Shown piece after piece: positions 1 to 11,480 of a stretch of DNA of 64,000 bases (position 1 is its first letter; every line of letters begins with the position of its first letter). The DNA comes from Cheilinus undulatus (lineage: Eukaryota > Chordata > Actinopteri > Labriformes > Labridae). Both the position numbers and the translations under genes were made by a program. A model generated the notes under the pieces. That model made no database searches. It saw only the letters and a list, made by a program, of their open reading frames with translations, and had not been told where the DNA came from. The DNA lies in contig NC_054869.1 of assembly GCF_018320785.1 (NCBI RefSeq), forward strand, positions 31,784,289 through 31,848,288, in the 5' to 3' direction.

Positions 1-1080
1 CCGCTGTACTTGGGGGAACTTCTCCTTTACCATCTCAAAAACTGGGTCCAGATGGGCCCAAATGGCTGGTGGGTCATGCCTCTGAGAAGGGGAGATGGAA
101 CAAAAGCTCAAAGGAGGCATTGATGAGGTATACAGCACACAAGTGTAGAGTGTTGTTTGTTGATGGGATCCTCCAAAGTGGACAGACTGGACCTCATTTG
201 TATACTTTCAGACATAGTTTTCACTAAAGTCAACATGAATGTGGCATTCATTGTCCGTGAGTTTCTCTCTCAGCTCCCTGTATGCTTTGAATTACCACCT
301 TATGTTGAAAAGGTGTTGACGAAACTTTCCCATTCGAATTTGGAACTGTTCTGCTTCGTCCTCTGTCAGCGTGATCTCTTTTTTGACTGTCACAATGGAC
401 TTTTTTCATCATTGGTGACTTCAGTAGACCACTGAGTGAGAGCAATGGGGTTAGATGTTGTGGGTGTTGCCACTGCAAAAGCAGATAGATTACACTCTTT
501 GCAAACCCCATAAGCACTGTCCTTCAAATGTGGATCACAGGCAATGGTATCTGCCATCTCCTCAACATCTTTAGTGGAAAGAATCCCACTACTGAAAAGG
601 CTTGTGGACATGAACTGTAGGTTCTCATGTGTCTTGCACTGACAGGTTTCCCTGCCAGATTCAGGTGGCGCTACAACCCAAAATGGCCTTTGGCTGCAGA
701 AAAAGGAGTATGACACCTTGAGTGTACTTTCAGAAACAAAGTTCCTGAAGATGTTTTTGATGGTGTCTGTCAGCAGTCTCTGTTGCATTTTCTTTTTCTG
801 AAGAGTGATGGTTTGCCTTTTGTCAGCTGTCATTCTACTTACATCATCTCTCAGGTTGTAGGCTACTGCATGTCTTTTAGTCTGTATATTTTCTGTGTCA
901 TCCTCTGATAGCTGCAGAAGTTTCCTTGCAGCTGTGCTCTTTTTTTAGAGAAGCCCATGGTTTCCCATGCTAACCTCTGAAGCCTGTATTTCTTAGTTAT
1001 ATTGCCCATGGTGGCTCTAGCAAGCACCTGCTTTTCTTTTTGTTTTCTTGCACTGTGGTATTTCTGTCTTCAACCACAGA
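1..1080 (-). mobile_element. Broken transposon-like gene, family not assigned, running off the window start
   Basis: Read on the minus strand, this stretch encodes pieces of one protein: a basic, Gln/Lys-rich leader (about 1080-760), a segment with the words FCSQRPFWVVAPPESGR and a cysteine cluster CQC...CDP...CKEC (about 760-440), then, in another frame, LTDNECHIHVDFSENY followed by a His/Gln-rich stretch and ISPSQRHDPPAIWAHL (about 330-30). I recognise this as a multicopy uncharacterised protein type common in fish and invertebrate genomes; its many copies suggest a DNA transposon, but I cannot name the superfamily. The reading frame is broken in several places and the element continues beyond base 1, so this copy is dead. 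No terminal repeats were found on the high-coordinate side. Confidence 0.55.
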
Positions 1081-2060
1081 TACATGAAGCAGTAGTTGTC
1101 TGCATGAGTTGGGATGATTAGGATGTTTTAATAGCAGGGCAGCTTTGAGTAGTTTGATAGTGTTTTCCTTTGATACCGTTAACCTTGTTTCCTTTGCCTA
1201 AAACACAAAAACACTCATTTTACCTGCATTTTAAAAACACAGTAGCAGTATACAACTAACCTGCGTTCAACATTCAAACATTCATACACCTAATGCGACC
1301 CTTTCCTTTATTCTAATCTTAGCCTCAACTTGATATTTGTTATTCATCCCATCACTGATATCGATGAAAACACTACACTTTTACACTTCTGACCTTGAGG
1401 GTTGCAGAGATGTAGGTGGGGACTCCACAGCTGCCCTGGTCTTTTCGTTGAGTTTTTCTCTTCCTTAGTCACTACGTCTTCCTCTGTGCTCTCTGTTCTT
1501 GCTCAGTGAGGTTGACAATTCTTTTATTTTTTTTCCTGTCTCTCTCCTGTCTCCTGTCTCTCAGATTTTCCACCCTGTTAGTTTCAGGTTCCACCCTGTT
1601 AGGATTACATACCTAACGGTGGAAAATGTTACACCAAATTAGCAATTGCTATGACAGAGAGCAGAGTTATGCTAGTTAGCTTTGCACAGATAAACAGTAT
1701 TTTAATACAAATATTGACTTTATAATAAAAAAAAAAGTGGTTTACTTCCATCATAATTGAGCCTAACAGTGGAAGTTTAAGAGTAGTACAGACAGATTAA
1801 CAGCATAAAACTTCTGATAAAAGAAGACAGAAAGTTGCTTCTCACCTTCTTTTCTTCTCCAAAGTCCCTCTGAAAAATAAGCCATTAAGTTAGTAAAGTT
1901 GCATATTTTCTGTATGGGACAGAAAAAAGTGGGGACAATCATGATTTGGTGCAGCATAGGGCATATAGACCTAGTGTACCCTAATGTCAAGTCTAAACCA
2001 TGGTAAAGCCACTGAAAACAGTCTGTCTTTGACTTATTCATTTTTCACTCTTACGCTCAG
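1081..2060. other. Non-coding stretch upstream of the FN3 exon
   Basis: AT-rich DNA with no supported exon. It ends in a good splice acceptor (tract TTTTTCACTCTTACGCTCAG) at 2041-2060 that opens the fibronectin-III exon. Earlier exons of that gene, including its signal peptide, were not found here; they may lie beyond base 1 or have been disrupted by the transposon at 1-1080. Confidence 0.4.
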
Positions 2061-2755
2061 GTCCAGATGTTCTATGGCCAGTGATGGAGGACTCAGTGGG
2101 CTCAGATCAAGTGAGTCTCAGCTGGAATGTCTCTGCTTTCATGCAGACGGCACCACACAGTTACAATGTGACGATATGCACGATATGCACCAATACATGC
2201 ACCACGCTCATCTACGACTACACTCCTGGTTCTGGTTCAATGACCATAAAAATCACCAACTTAACTTCAACTACGGAGTTCTTCATTGAGATTTCTGCTT
2301 TTGTTGTTCGGACCAACAATACTACTGGTGAAGAAGTGACCCTTCAAAGTAAATCTACAGCTTTATACATTAAAACAGGTAGGAGGGACTGAAATCTACT
2401 TCATGTACTTTGATTTTCATGACAATTGTATTTTTTTATATTTGTTTTTCTTTTTCCAGTTGACCGTCATTTACAGTTCAACACAGTCTTTATCATTTTG
2501 AAGCTGTTAAAGCTGGTTTCGCTGGTTCCTTCACTGTGGATTCTATATCGTGTCCTGAGAAAATGTAAGGCCTTTTTAGAGTAAAATAATCATACTCTAT
2601 ATCCCCCTTCATGTCCCTCATGGTTTACTCCTTTTTCTTCCACAGACAATTTCAAGGAATCAGCTCACAGTTTCTCAACGGATCAGCAGCTCTCAGCTGT
2701 GGAGACACAAGTGGATCTTATCCCAGAGAAGACCAGAGGAATCAGATTCAAATGA
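2061..2755 (+). CDS. 3' end of a fibronectin-III type I membrane receptor-like gene (partial)
   Basis: Three exons join in phase: 2061-2378, 2460-2564 and 2646-2755 (stop TGA 2753-2755). All three introns shown have GT-AG ends. Exon 1 encodes one fibronectin type III-like domain: a VSLSWNVSAF B-strand with conserved Trp, several N-glycosylation sites (NVS, NVT, NLT, NNT) and a closing strand near ALYIKT. Exon 2 encodes a hydrophobic span (FNTVFIILKLLKLVSLVPSL) followed by a basic stop-transfer RVLRK. Exon 3 encodes a short cytoplasmic tail ending GIRFK. Inference: a single-pass cell-surface receptor or adhesion protein, possibly cytokine-receptor-like, but there is no WSXWS box and no kinase or ITIM motif in the visible tail. 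I do not recognise the gene. The intact phases suggest it is, or was until recently, functional; its 5' exons are missing from view. Confidence 0.6.
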
Positions 2756-4296
2756 AAAAAGAAAAGCGCTAGATCAGGATTTACTAGTCATAGTTTATAA
2801 TAACCAAGAGCCAAGTGCTCAGGTGTCATGTGAGGCCAAAGTGAATTTAACTGAATGTTTTGTCTCCTGAGTAATGCGGCTTAATTTCTTTAAGTTAGAC
2901 CTAAACCATTACTTTTTCTGTTCTCAATGAACCAAGTAGTTTTGGTATCTAAACTCCATAGTGTTTATTTCTTCCTCATATGGGCAAATAATGATGGGGC
3001 CTGATATTGACCAACATGTGTCAAAGTCATTGGCAGACATAAGAAGAAGCTTATGTTGTTTATTACCTGCATACGTTACTCACACTTGCTGCTCTTCTCT
3101 TATCAGTCTGACTGATTAGGGTTTGTTTTTTGATATATATTTCTTTAATTTATTAGATGTGAGCAAGTTTTAATGCAGATATGGAGGTTCACATCTCAGC
3201 TGCATCTTTTGAGGGTCACTTAATGCCAAGAGGCAGTCCCAAAAGGAGAATTTAGTATGGATTTTTACATTTCTATGCTCATGGACATTTTGCACTTAAA
3301 ATAAGGGATTACCTTTATGAAATTCACAGAACAGACATTGAAAAAACTATGGACTACAATTGTTGCCAAACAAATTAAGAGAAACACTGATTGACATGTC
3401 AAATAGTGAGATTTGTAAGGTTAGGTCAGAGATGTACTTGCTGTTACACCTTGTTTGTGATGCTACTGGTAAAAACAGACACATTCTTAAGGCATTTATC
3501 AGAAATATTCGCTCATTTCACCGCACCGTCTTCATGACAGTAATTAAAGCATTTGGCGGTCATCATGCCTTCATGTATGAGTAGTTAACACCAAGTATAT
3601 CTCTTAGACAATCAGAAGAGTACATGTAGCCATTAGAGTATTTCCAGGAATTTTTAAGATAAATACTGTTTATCAAGATTCTGTTTCTGTACAGCGCACA
3701 GCTTAGAGATTTTGATCACTTGGTGCTTTTATACTGCCCATTAGAGGCAGGATATCAACGCCCCTGCTAAGCCTCGTCTACAATGTGTAACGCATTTTGG
3801 TGGAATAATGAGGCAAAGTTGTTCTGCTTCTGATCCATCATTGGAGGTAGTGACAGAGGTGTAATAGGGAAAAGTCTAACACATACGTAAGACTACATTT
3901 TAAGTATAAAAAAGTTTAAAATCACATTTGATAGTGAAGTGTAGGGAAAGAAATCCTTGTGTTACATGCTTCTACTTTTGGAGTTAGTTCTGATGTGCAC
4001 AAAGATGATGAGCTGCTCTGAAGTGGGTAAATGTTAAGTGAAAGTAAGGGAGCATTTCTGTGTCATTTTATTAGCTTTATCAAATTTTGACAAAAGTGGC
4101 AGTCTACAAGACTAATAGTCTCATTTCTGAAGTAATAATAGTGCCATATCATCAGCCATTATAAGCTCATGTGGAGCAGGGATGGTCATTTCAAAAAAAG
4201 TTGGGATTCAGAGTCACTGGCAATTCAAAATGAATAATCAGCAAATGAAGTTGATAATACACCTAGAACAAAGGTAAGGAAATTTGTTTTTAGTAT
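2756..4296. other. Intergenic, nothing recognised
   Basis: The first few hundred bases are probably 3' UTR of the FN3 gene. The rest is AT-rich DNA with only short chance reading frames and no repeat that I could name. Confidence 0.4.
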
Positions 4297-5300
4297 TATT
4301 TCTTTATTGTTGCAATGCTTCTTGGCAATAAAATCTTATACCATTGGAAAGCTTGTTTACTCCCTTATAAATGGTACCACATTTGTAAGGATCATGCATT
4401 TGTGGGATGAGCAGCAGAGCTGAGTATGTGGGTTGTGCCCCTAAAAAAAAAAAAAGCCAAATCTTCTCTGTCAATGCTAAACAGCTTATTTTGCCATTGA
4501 CTGTTTTTGGTGGATTGGATGATCAAAGTCTGGAGAAACAAGACATACTGGTAATTTACCAATTCATAAATTTTTCGTGTTGGTCACTCTGGCATGAAGA
4601 GTATGCCCAGCTGTTCCCCCAGTGTTCAGTGGGGTTGGGGTCAGGACTTCCGGCAGCCCTGTGAGACCGGAGGTTGGCTGTGTGCAGTCTGTTCTGGATT
4701 GTCTGGGCAGAGAGCCATTGGCCATGTTGTCCTGCAAACCTTGACTGCAAATCTGTAGAAGACAGCCCACAGTTCTTATGCGTTGTCAGGGTGAGATAAG
4801 GGTCTTAGGGGTGTCGTCTTCTTGGGACGTCCACATTGCAGTCTGTCTCTGACATCCCCCTTTGAAGTCTGAATTACTCCAATCTCCAAACTTGGCCTTC
4901 AGTTGGGAGACAGTACTAGGGCTTACTCCAAACGATGCTGCAACCTGGTTTTGTGGAACACCAGCTTGAAGTTGCCCTTTCACTCAGACCCTATCCAGAT
5001 CAGTGAAACATGGTGTGTCAATTCTTGGAACGGGCATCTGCTGATCACTGCAGCAGGGCTTGTTCACAGGTGGTCAGCACCTGGGGGTACCAGAAGCTCA
5101 ATACAAGAGTCAATAGAAACAGCAAAATAAGCTGTTTGGCATTGGCAGAGAAGATTTGGCAAATTTTTCATGGGCACAACCCAAATACTCAGCTCTGCTG
5201 TCATCCCACAAATGCATGATCCTTACAAATGTGGCGCCATTTAAAAGAGAATAAGATTTATTGCCAAGAAGCATTGTTACAATAAAGAAATGATCTACCA
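4297..5300 (-). mobile_element. Internally deleted Tc1-family transposon with long inverted repeats
   Basis: The ends are long inverted repeats of about 170-200 bp: 4297-4494 and 5126-5297 align in reverse complement, sharing blocks such as TTGTAAGGATCATGCATTTG and CAGAGCTGAGTAT. Between them, on the minus strand, lies a degenerate Tc1 transposase. The N-terminal helix-turn-helix reads GVPQNQVAASFGVSPSTVSQ (about 4960-4900), followed by AGQHGQWLSAQTIQNRLHTA (about 4735-4675). The sequence then jumps to a C-terminal DPNPTEHWG motif (about 4650-4625), so most of the DDE catalytic core is missing. Frames are shifted. Inference: a dead, deletion-derivative copy, mobilisable only in trans if at all. 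Terminal bases are approximate. Confidence 0.8.
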
Positions 5301-7169
5301 AACACAGATGTCCTTACTATTTGTGTTAGGTTTAGTTTAGATATGTAATAAAAGGTAATATTACACATGTTTAAAAGACAAATGACCATCAAGCCCCATC
5401 CCGAAGAAAAGGTGCAAATGATCAAAAGTGGACATCTGCTTGATTCTTGTGTAAAAAGCTTACTGAAAATTTTAAAATATAGTAGGAGCTGTCTTTTTCT
5501 GGCTGTTTTACACAAAAATTATTGTGCTGTTGTGCAGGCACACTAGCCATTCTGAGAAAGAATGGCCCTCCTGCTGACAAAAAAAACTACCCAGATAGTG
5601 TTTACTACAGTTTTCTTTTCATCTTTTTTTACATAAAGCCTGAGAAGGGGATCTAAATATCTTAATTCTATTATTTCACAAGGCACAAGATCAATGTGTG
5701 ACATGTTCTGGACTCATCTAAAGAAATGATCTAAACCCTGTATTTTAAAAAAAATTAAAATATTGAAAAATAAAATGTTAATGGAAGAAATTATCAACAG
5801 TATTTTGGCATATTTTTCACATTTATGCTAGGGTTTTAATTTTGCTCTACTCAGTATTTTTAAGGTCTACTGACTACATCAAATTAAATTTTTGGTTTTA
5901 TTTTTTGTCAGAGTTAGTGTCATACAGATAAATAAACAAAGATAGTAACAAGCATGTTTACAAGTGGCCCTTGCCAGCAGGCCTTTGGTGGTTTTACATT
6001 TACGCCTACTGATGGGCCTCAGTCCACTGCTTAGCACTGGCAGTGCTCACCTCCGTTTCAGAGATTACAAAAGTTAACTTCTGCTTTTCTCGGTTGTATT
6101 TTAAATGTTTTTCAGCCCTGCATTCTTCATGATTTCTTTTTTCATGGAATTATTACAAGGAAAAGATGAAAAAAATGTAAAGGAAACTTTTTCTGACATA
6201 GGCAGCAGCTGAAGATCTGGAAGTTTTACCCTTGAAATTACCATCATTTCACAAGTCCCACCCCTTCTTGATTCTGATTGGACAGTGAGGGAGATGTGAC
6301 GATAGCAAGTGCAGCACTGCTCCAAAAGCTGAACCTTTTTTTTTTAATCTGTGAGCACAGAGATAAAAACTGCTGATGCAGGGTGAGTTTTTTTCTGTTC
6401 AGGGCACTGAGCTCTGAAAACACACTACTCTGGCGTTGTATTGAAAATGGCTGCTGCCAGGACTTAAAGCAACAGCTGTGGGCACAGGCCCTAACAGTGC
6501 TAAAGCAGACTCGGGCTTTGCATTTCATTAATTTTCAGTATTCTCATTTCAAAAGAATTATGTCTTAGATTTGAAAAAATTTCAAAGCCCTAAAATGAGG
6601 ATTCAGGCAGTGAAAATGTCTCACACTAACAAAGTGATTTGGTCAATAGAGCTATTGTCCTCATGTTTTCTGGACCTTAGTGTGAAATTGTTAAGATCTG
6701 TGGTGCCTTCAAAACATATAAATTGATGTATTACTCTACAGCAGAACTATACTATGAAAAACTTGCTTTCTTTGATGGCTGTTGTGACCTAGACTTGTAT
6801 GAATAAAAAATGCATCCAAAAAAAATTTTGTTCATTTTTTGAAGGTTAGTTAAGAAGACTGATAGATTTTTTATGAACTATGTGAATCCAAAACTAGGTT
6901 GCACCCCAGCTTAGCAAAAAGGAAAGCTTTTCTGGTCTTTTACGAGTAACTAAACCATGTGGTGGCGGTGGGTTTGCTGGGCAAGACAGTGTGGCATTCC
7001 CGGTATCTGAGGAAAGTCAGAGGATGGCCATGAGGAGGCCAGAGGACCAAGGATGACGTGGCAAAGTGTCGAACCTGATCTGACCTGAAACCCCAGAGTT
7101 TCAGCTGAGGTGCATCTGCTATGGAATTTCATAAAGGAGGGGGGTACTGCACTACATGAGCTGTCCATT
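5301..7169. other. Intergenic, nothing recognised
   Basis: Mostly AT-rich single-copy-looking DNA. Small reading frames near 6100-6530 and 6950-7260 show no family motif, no splice context and no conserved pattern. Confidence 0.35.
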
Positions 7170-7725
7170 TTTTTTTTTTTTTGCCACGTTTTGCCCATTT
7201 TTGATTTAATTTTTGACACTTTTGCACAGTTTCTGTCTTTGTCACCTATTGTTGGCATTTCTAACCAATTTCAGCCACTTTTTTTTTAACAATTTTTAGA
7301 TCTTTGACCCATTTTTGTCACTTTTGAGACATTTTTGCCCATTTTGCCACTTCAGTTTTGCAACTTTTAAGCTTTTTTGCTACCTCTTAACCCCTTTTTA
7401 ACACTTCAGCATTTTTTTCACCCATTTTTCAATTTTTGCCTCTGCAACCCATTAATACCACTTTTAACCATTTTTTTTTTGCCAATTTTTTTTATACCTG
7501 TTACATTTTTTAAACTTTTTAACAGCTTTTCACAATTTCCCCACCCATTTTTAACCCTTTCTGCCATTCTTGACCCATTTTTGTTTCTTTCAACCCATTT
7601 CTTGCTACATTTTACTTATTTTTGCCACTCTGTAACCACTTTTAGTGCCAAATTTGCCCCTTTAATCAACTTTTCTCAAGTTTCACCCTTTTCACTATTT
7701 TTGCAGTCAATTATTTCCCTCAAAG
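7170..7725. repeat. Degenerate pyrimidine-rich minisatellite
   Basis: About 550 bp built from loose variants of a 15-20 bp unit resembling CATTTTTGCCACTTTTAACC, all with the pyrimidine-rich strand on plus. Typical words recurring dozens of times are CATTTTT, GCCACTTTT, AACCC and TTTTGCC. Units have drifted in length and sequence, which indicates an old tandem array. It creates a long but meaningless Phe/Leu/Pro-rich reading frame. The array directly abuts a Tc1/mariner element at 7729. Confidence 0.7.
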
Positions 7726-7728
7726 TTA

Positions 7729-8740
7729 CACTATATTGCAAAAGTATTCACTCACCCATCCAAATAATTGAAATCAGGTGTTCCAATCTCTTCCATGGCC
7801 ACAGGTGTATAAAATCAAGCACCTAGGCATGCAGACTGTTTCTACAAACATTTGTGAAAGAATGGGTCATTCTCAGGAGCTCAGTGAATTCCAGCCTGGT
7901 ACTGTGATAGGATGCTGAGGTGCATGGCGCAGAGGTCACCAACTTTCTGCAGAGTCAATCGCTACAGACCTCCAAACTTCATGTGACCTTCAGATTAGCT
8001 CAAGAACAGTGCGTAGAGAGCTTCATGGAATGGGTTTCCATGGCTGAGCAGCTACATCCAAGCCATACATCACCAAGTGCAATGCAAAGCGTCGGATGCA
8101 GTGATGCAAAGCATGCCATCACTGGACTCTAGAGCAGTGGAGAGGCGTTCTCTGGAGTGACAAATCACACTTCTACATCTGGCAATCTGATGGACCAGTC
8201 TGGGTTTGGCAGTTGCTAGGAGAACAGTACTTGTCTGACTGCATTGTGGCAAGTGTAAAGTTTGGTGGAGGGGGGATTATGGTGTGGGGTTGTTTTTCAG
8301 GAGCTGGGCTTGGCCCCTTAGTTCCAGTGAAAAGAACTCTGAATGCTTCAGCATACCAAGAGGTTTTGGACAATTCCATGCTCCCAACTTTGTGGGAACA
8401 TTTTGGGGATGGCCCCTTCCTGTTCCAACATGACTGTGCACCAGTGCACAAAGCAAGGTCCATAAAGACATGGATGAGAGAGTTTGGTGTGGATGAATCC
8501 CTTTGGGATGAATTAGAGCAGAGCCTGAGAGTCAGGCCTTCCCGTCCAACATCAGTGTCTGGAAAAATGGTCAAAAATTCCCATAAATACACTCCTAAAC
8601 CTTGTGGAAAGCCTTCCCAGAAGAGTTGAAGCTGTTACAGCTGCAAAGCGTGGAGCGATGTCATATTAAATTCTATGGGATATCACTTAAGTTCATATGC
8701 AAGTCAAGGCAAGTGAGCCAATACTTTTGGCAATATAGTG
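7729..8740 (+). mobile_element. Dead full-length-sized Tc1/mariner element with TA target site
   Basis: The element starts CACTATATTG at 7729 and ends CAATATAGTG at 8740, with TA on both outer sides (7727-7728 and 8741-8742), the Tc1/mariner target duplication. Subterminal sequence is the fish-wide type beginning with CAAAAGTATTCACTCACCCA. On plus, 8213-8629 keeps a long transposase piece with [20 protein letters not shown], an [11 protein letters not shown] block (second catalytic Asp region) and downstream sequence. The N-terminal half (7860-8210) is shifted between frames. The length of 1012 bp is shorter than the usual 1.2-1.6 kb, so part of the transposase is deleted. Inactive. Confidence 0.88.
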
Positions 8741-9054
8741 TATTTCAGTTCTTTCTACTTTATTCTCTTGCTACTTGAAGTTTGTGCGCATCATGACTTA
8801 GCTATGAAGTCTGACATTACTTTTCATATGTGCCCTATCTGCACTGTAAACATTACCGAAAAAGATATTTCTCTTTTGGGAAAAGGGGTTTACATTTTGG
8901 GAAAGACTATATTATACTTCAACATAAATAAATAAATAAAATGTGATTTTTGTTTCTATGATAAGAGTGGTTGTTATTCAGGTTAAATTCAAAGTATGGT
9001 TATCATGGATTAAATTTCCAGTGGACCATGATGTGCTGACCTCCACTGACCCCC
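8741..9054. other. Non-coding spacer with a short AATA microsatellite
   Basis: AT-rich DNA. An (AATA)n run of about 20 bases lies at 8921-8941. No exon seen. Confidence 0.4.
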
Positions 9055-9215
9055 AGTGTGCATAGGCCCTAGAAAGATTTATCCCTCTTATGGGAGGCCT
9101 TGATCCAGGGGGTACCCCATCTTTGATGATGACAGCTGGGATTGGTTACAGCCCCCTGCGACAACAAATGTGATAAGCAGTATAGATAATGGGCGGTTGA
9201 ATGGATGGATAAACC
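9055..9215 (+). mobile_element. 3' tail of a fish LINE
   Basis: The block GATGACAGCTGGGATTGGTT, followed by CAGCCCCCTGCGACAAC, a GATAAGCAGTATAGATAATGG word and then GGATGGATAAA, is the characteristic 3' UTR and tail found on many fish LINEs of the L2/Rex type. Only the extreme 3' end is present (5'-truncated), as expected for LINE copies. No reverse transcriptase sequence remains here. The exact clade is uncertain. Confidence 0.6.
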
Positions 9216-9814
9216 AGGCTACGCTAATAAGGTTTTAATGCCTGATGTATTTGCAAGTTTCTGCACACCAGACACTTGTAAATCCAATGGATAAAGTTCA
9301 AGGAAAACCAGTTGACTCTGAGTTGTGTTTTGGTCTAAGTGAATGGTGCTCAAATGCAGCATCTTCTTTAACTCGTCTTTTATACCTTTTACCGAATAAC
9401 ATTTTTGATAGTGACATCAACATCTTCAGAAAAGTAGGAGATTATCGAAAGTTTTCACTGTTGCCTGAAACATAACGCTAAAGCATCCCATTCATTCAGC
9501 TTAACTCAATTTATTTTTCCTGATCATTGAATCAGATGTAATAGTTGCTATGTTTCCTCTGACTGGTGATATGACGTTATATCAAACACTCATATATGGA
9601 GCGGATAGGGATGGTAGCTCATTTCTCAGCCCACCCACAGTGATATGTCTCTACGCTGATGATGTTAACTGTTTCGCGTAAAGAAAAGCCCCCACCACAC
9701 AGCCTCAAATGGTGAATGACAGGAATTGAAACCACTCCTGCTGAGGTTTGAACATTATGTCCATTTTGCTGACGATGCATTTCCATGCTCTGACCACATC
9801 CTTTGAAGTAGACA

Positions 9815-9820
9815 TATAAA
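9815..9820 (+). promoter_or_regulatory. TATA box candidate for the granzyme gene
   Basis: A TATAAA lies 35-40 bases upstream of the double ATG at 9855. If it is used, transcription would start roughly at 9840-9848 and leave a 5' UTR of only about 10 bases. Confidence 0.45.
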
Positions 9821-9854
9821 GATGAGTGTGTGAACAGAGGTGGGTTTGCACATA

Positions 9855-11427
9855 ATGATGCTCTACCTCAGGGGCTTCACTGTTTTTGTCTGTTGTGTGG
9901 TTCTCTTTGTCAAGCCAAGTGAGTATTATCTATCATATTTTTATTTACTTACTGATATCTTAGACATTCTTGTCAGAAATGCACAATAATGCTACTTTAA
10001 ATATGTTGCAGTCAGTTTAATGAAATGTTGAGTTTATCTTCTGTTTGTGTTTTAGGCCATGGCTCTGAGATCATTGAAGGTGAAGAAGTGACGCCTCACT
10101 CCCTGCCTTTCATGGCGCTGCTGACGGACAAACGTTTTATCTGTGGAGGGATACTGATCAGTCCAAAATGGGTCCTGACTGCAGCCCACTGTGCAAAGTA
10201 AGAAAAAACATGCTTACATTCATAAAACCTTCTTACCATTGAATTGCATTCAATATCTTTGTTTACCACTCATAACTCAAAAGGCTAACTGTGCTGGTTT
10301 ACTTTCAGGTGTTATAGTATTGAGTTTTCCATTCAGTGGTGTGCATTCTTTTCTGGCTAAGTTTCTTTAAAAAGTTGGGTCGCTGTTTAAAATCTAAATA
10401 AAAACAGAACAGAATGATTTGCAAAACACTGACATGCCACATAACTTGAACATAGCACAAACACAACTATCAAATGTTGATTTTTTTTAAGATGATATCC
10501 CCCTTTCAAATTTGATGAAAGAGACAGATTGAAAAAGTTGGGACAGGGTCATTTATACCAGTCAAGTATCAACTCTAACCTGACATGCCAGATGGATGTG
10601 TGAAACACATCCATCTGGAAAACCTTCAATACTAAGCATTTGGGAAAGGGCAGAGTAATTGAAAAAAACTCATAGTGTGATTGGATGAACGTTCTGTCTG
10701 TCACATCTTTATGGGCCAATCAGAGCAACAAAACACGTGATGTAGCCGTTATCAAGGTGCGCATGCACAGCTACCAAGGAATAACTCGAACCATGGCGAC
10801 TGTAGACATGTCAGTACACGCCTTTTGTTGTTTTTGAAAAGAAAACAACTCACTGCTGTTCTTTGTTTATCTTTTAATTAAGAAATATCATCAAGTTCTG
10901 ATAAAACTGGCGCTTTAGCAGCATCCACGCTAAGCTTTTCTGTGATTGCACCAGCCTCTTGTTGCTTCTTACTTACGTCACAACTTCGCCGCGCCTGAGA
11001 GTACTGCCCCTCGTCACTGATTGGTCCTGTCACTTTGTAACTGAGCCCAAATGGTTCAGATGGGAGCTTTGCAAGATGGATTCGCCAGTGAAAAATAAGG
11101 AAACAGACGTATCCATCTGCTTTGCAAGGTTACTGTTCTGTGGGGTTTCAGACTGTTTCAAACACCCATGTTGGGGGATATATTTCGCATTCATCAAGGC
11201 ATAGATGGTGTTTAAGAGGGGCACGACATGTCTGTTAATCAGTGATCATCAACTGGTGGCCTGTGGCCAAATAAGACCTTCTAAGCCTCCTTGTCTGGCC
11301 CCCAAAAGATGATTAAATTAAAAAAAGGTGAGGAGGAATAAAGACAATTTGGGGTTTATTTATTAAATCAACCCCATAAATGATCAATATTTCAACATTT
11401 AATCAAAAATGACTTAATCGTGTTGTT

Positions 11428-11480
<53 letters not shown>

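Noticed and set aside
1763-2041. Minus-strand frame with a Trp-Cys word resembling a transposase block
   Set aside because: Similarity to the Tc1 VMVWGC motif is too weak and not supported by inverted repeats.
6950-7258. 102-codon minus-strand frame
   Set aside because: No recognised family, no splice support; partly made of the poly-T stretch.
7377-7826. Long Phe/Leu/Pro-rich open frame on plus
   Set aside because: It is a by-product of the pyrimidine minisatellite and runs into a Tc1 element; no domain or splice context.
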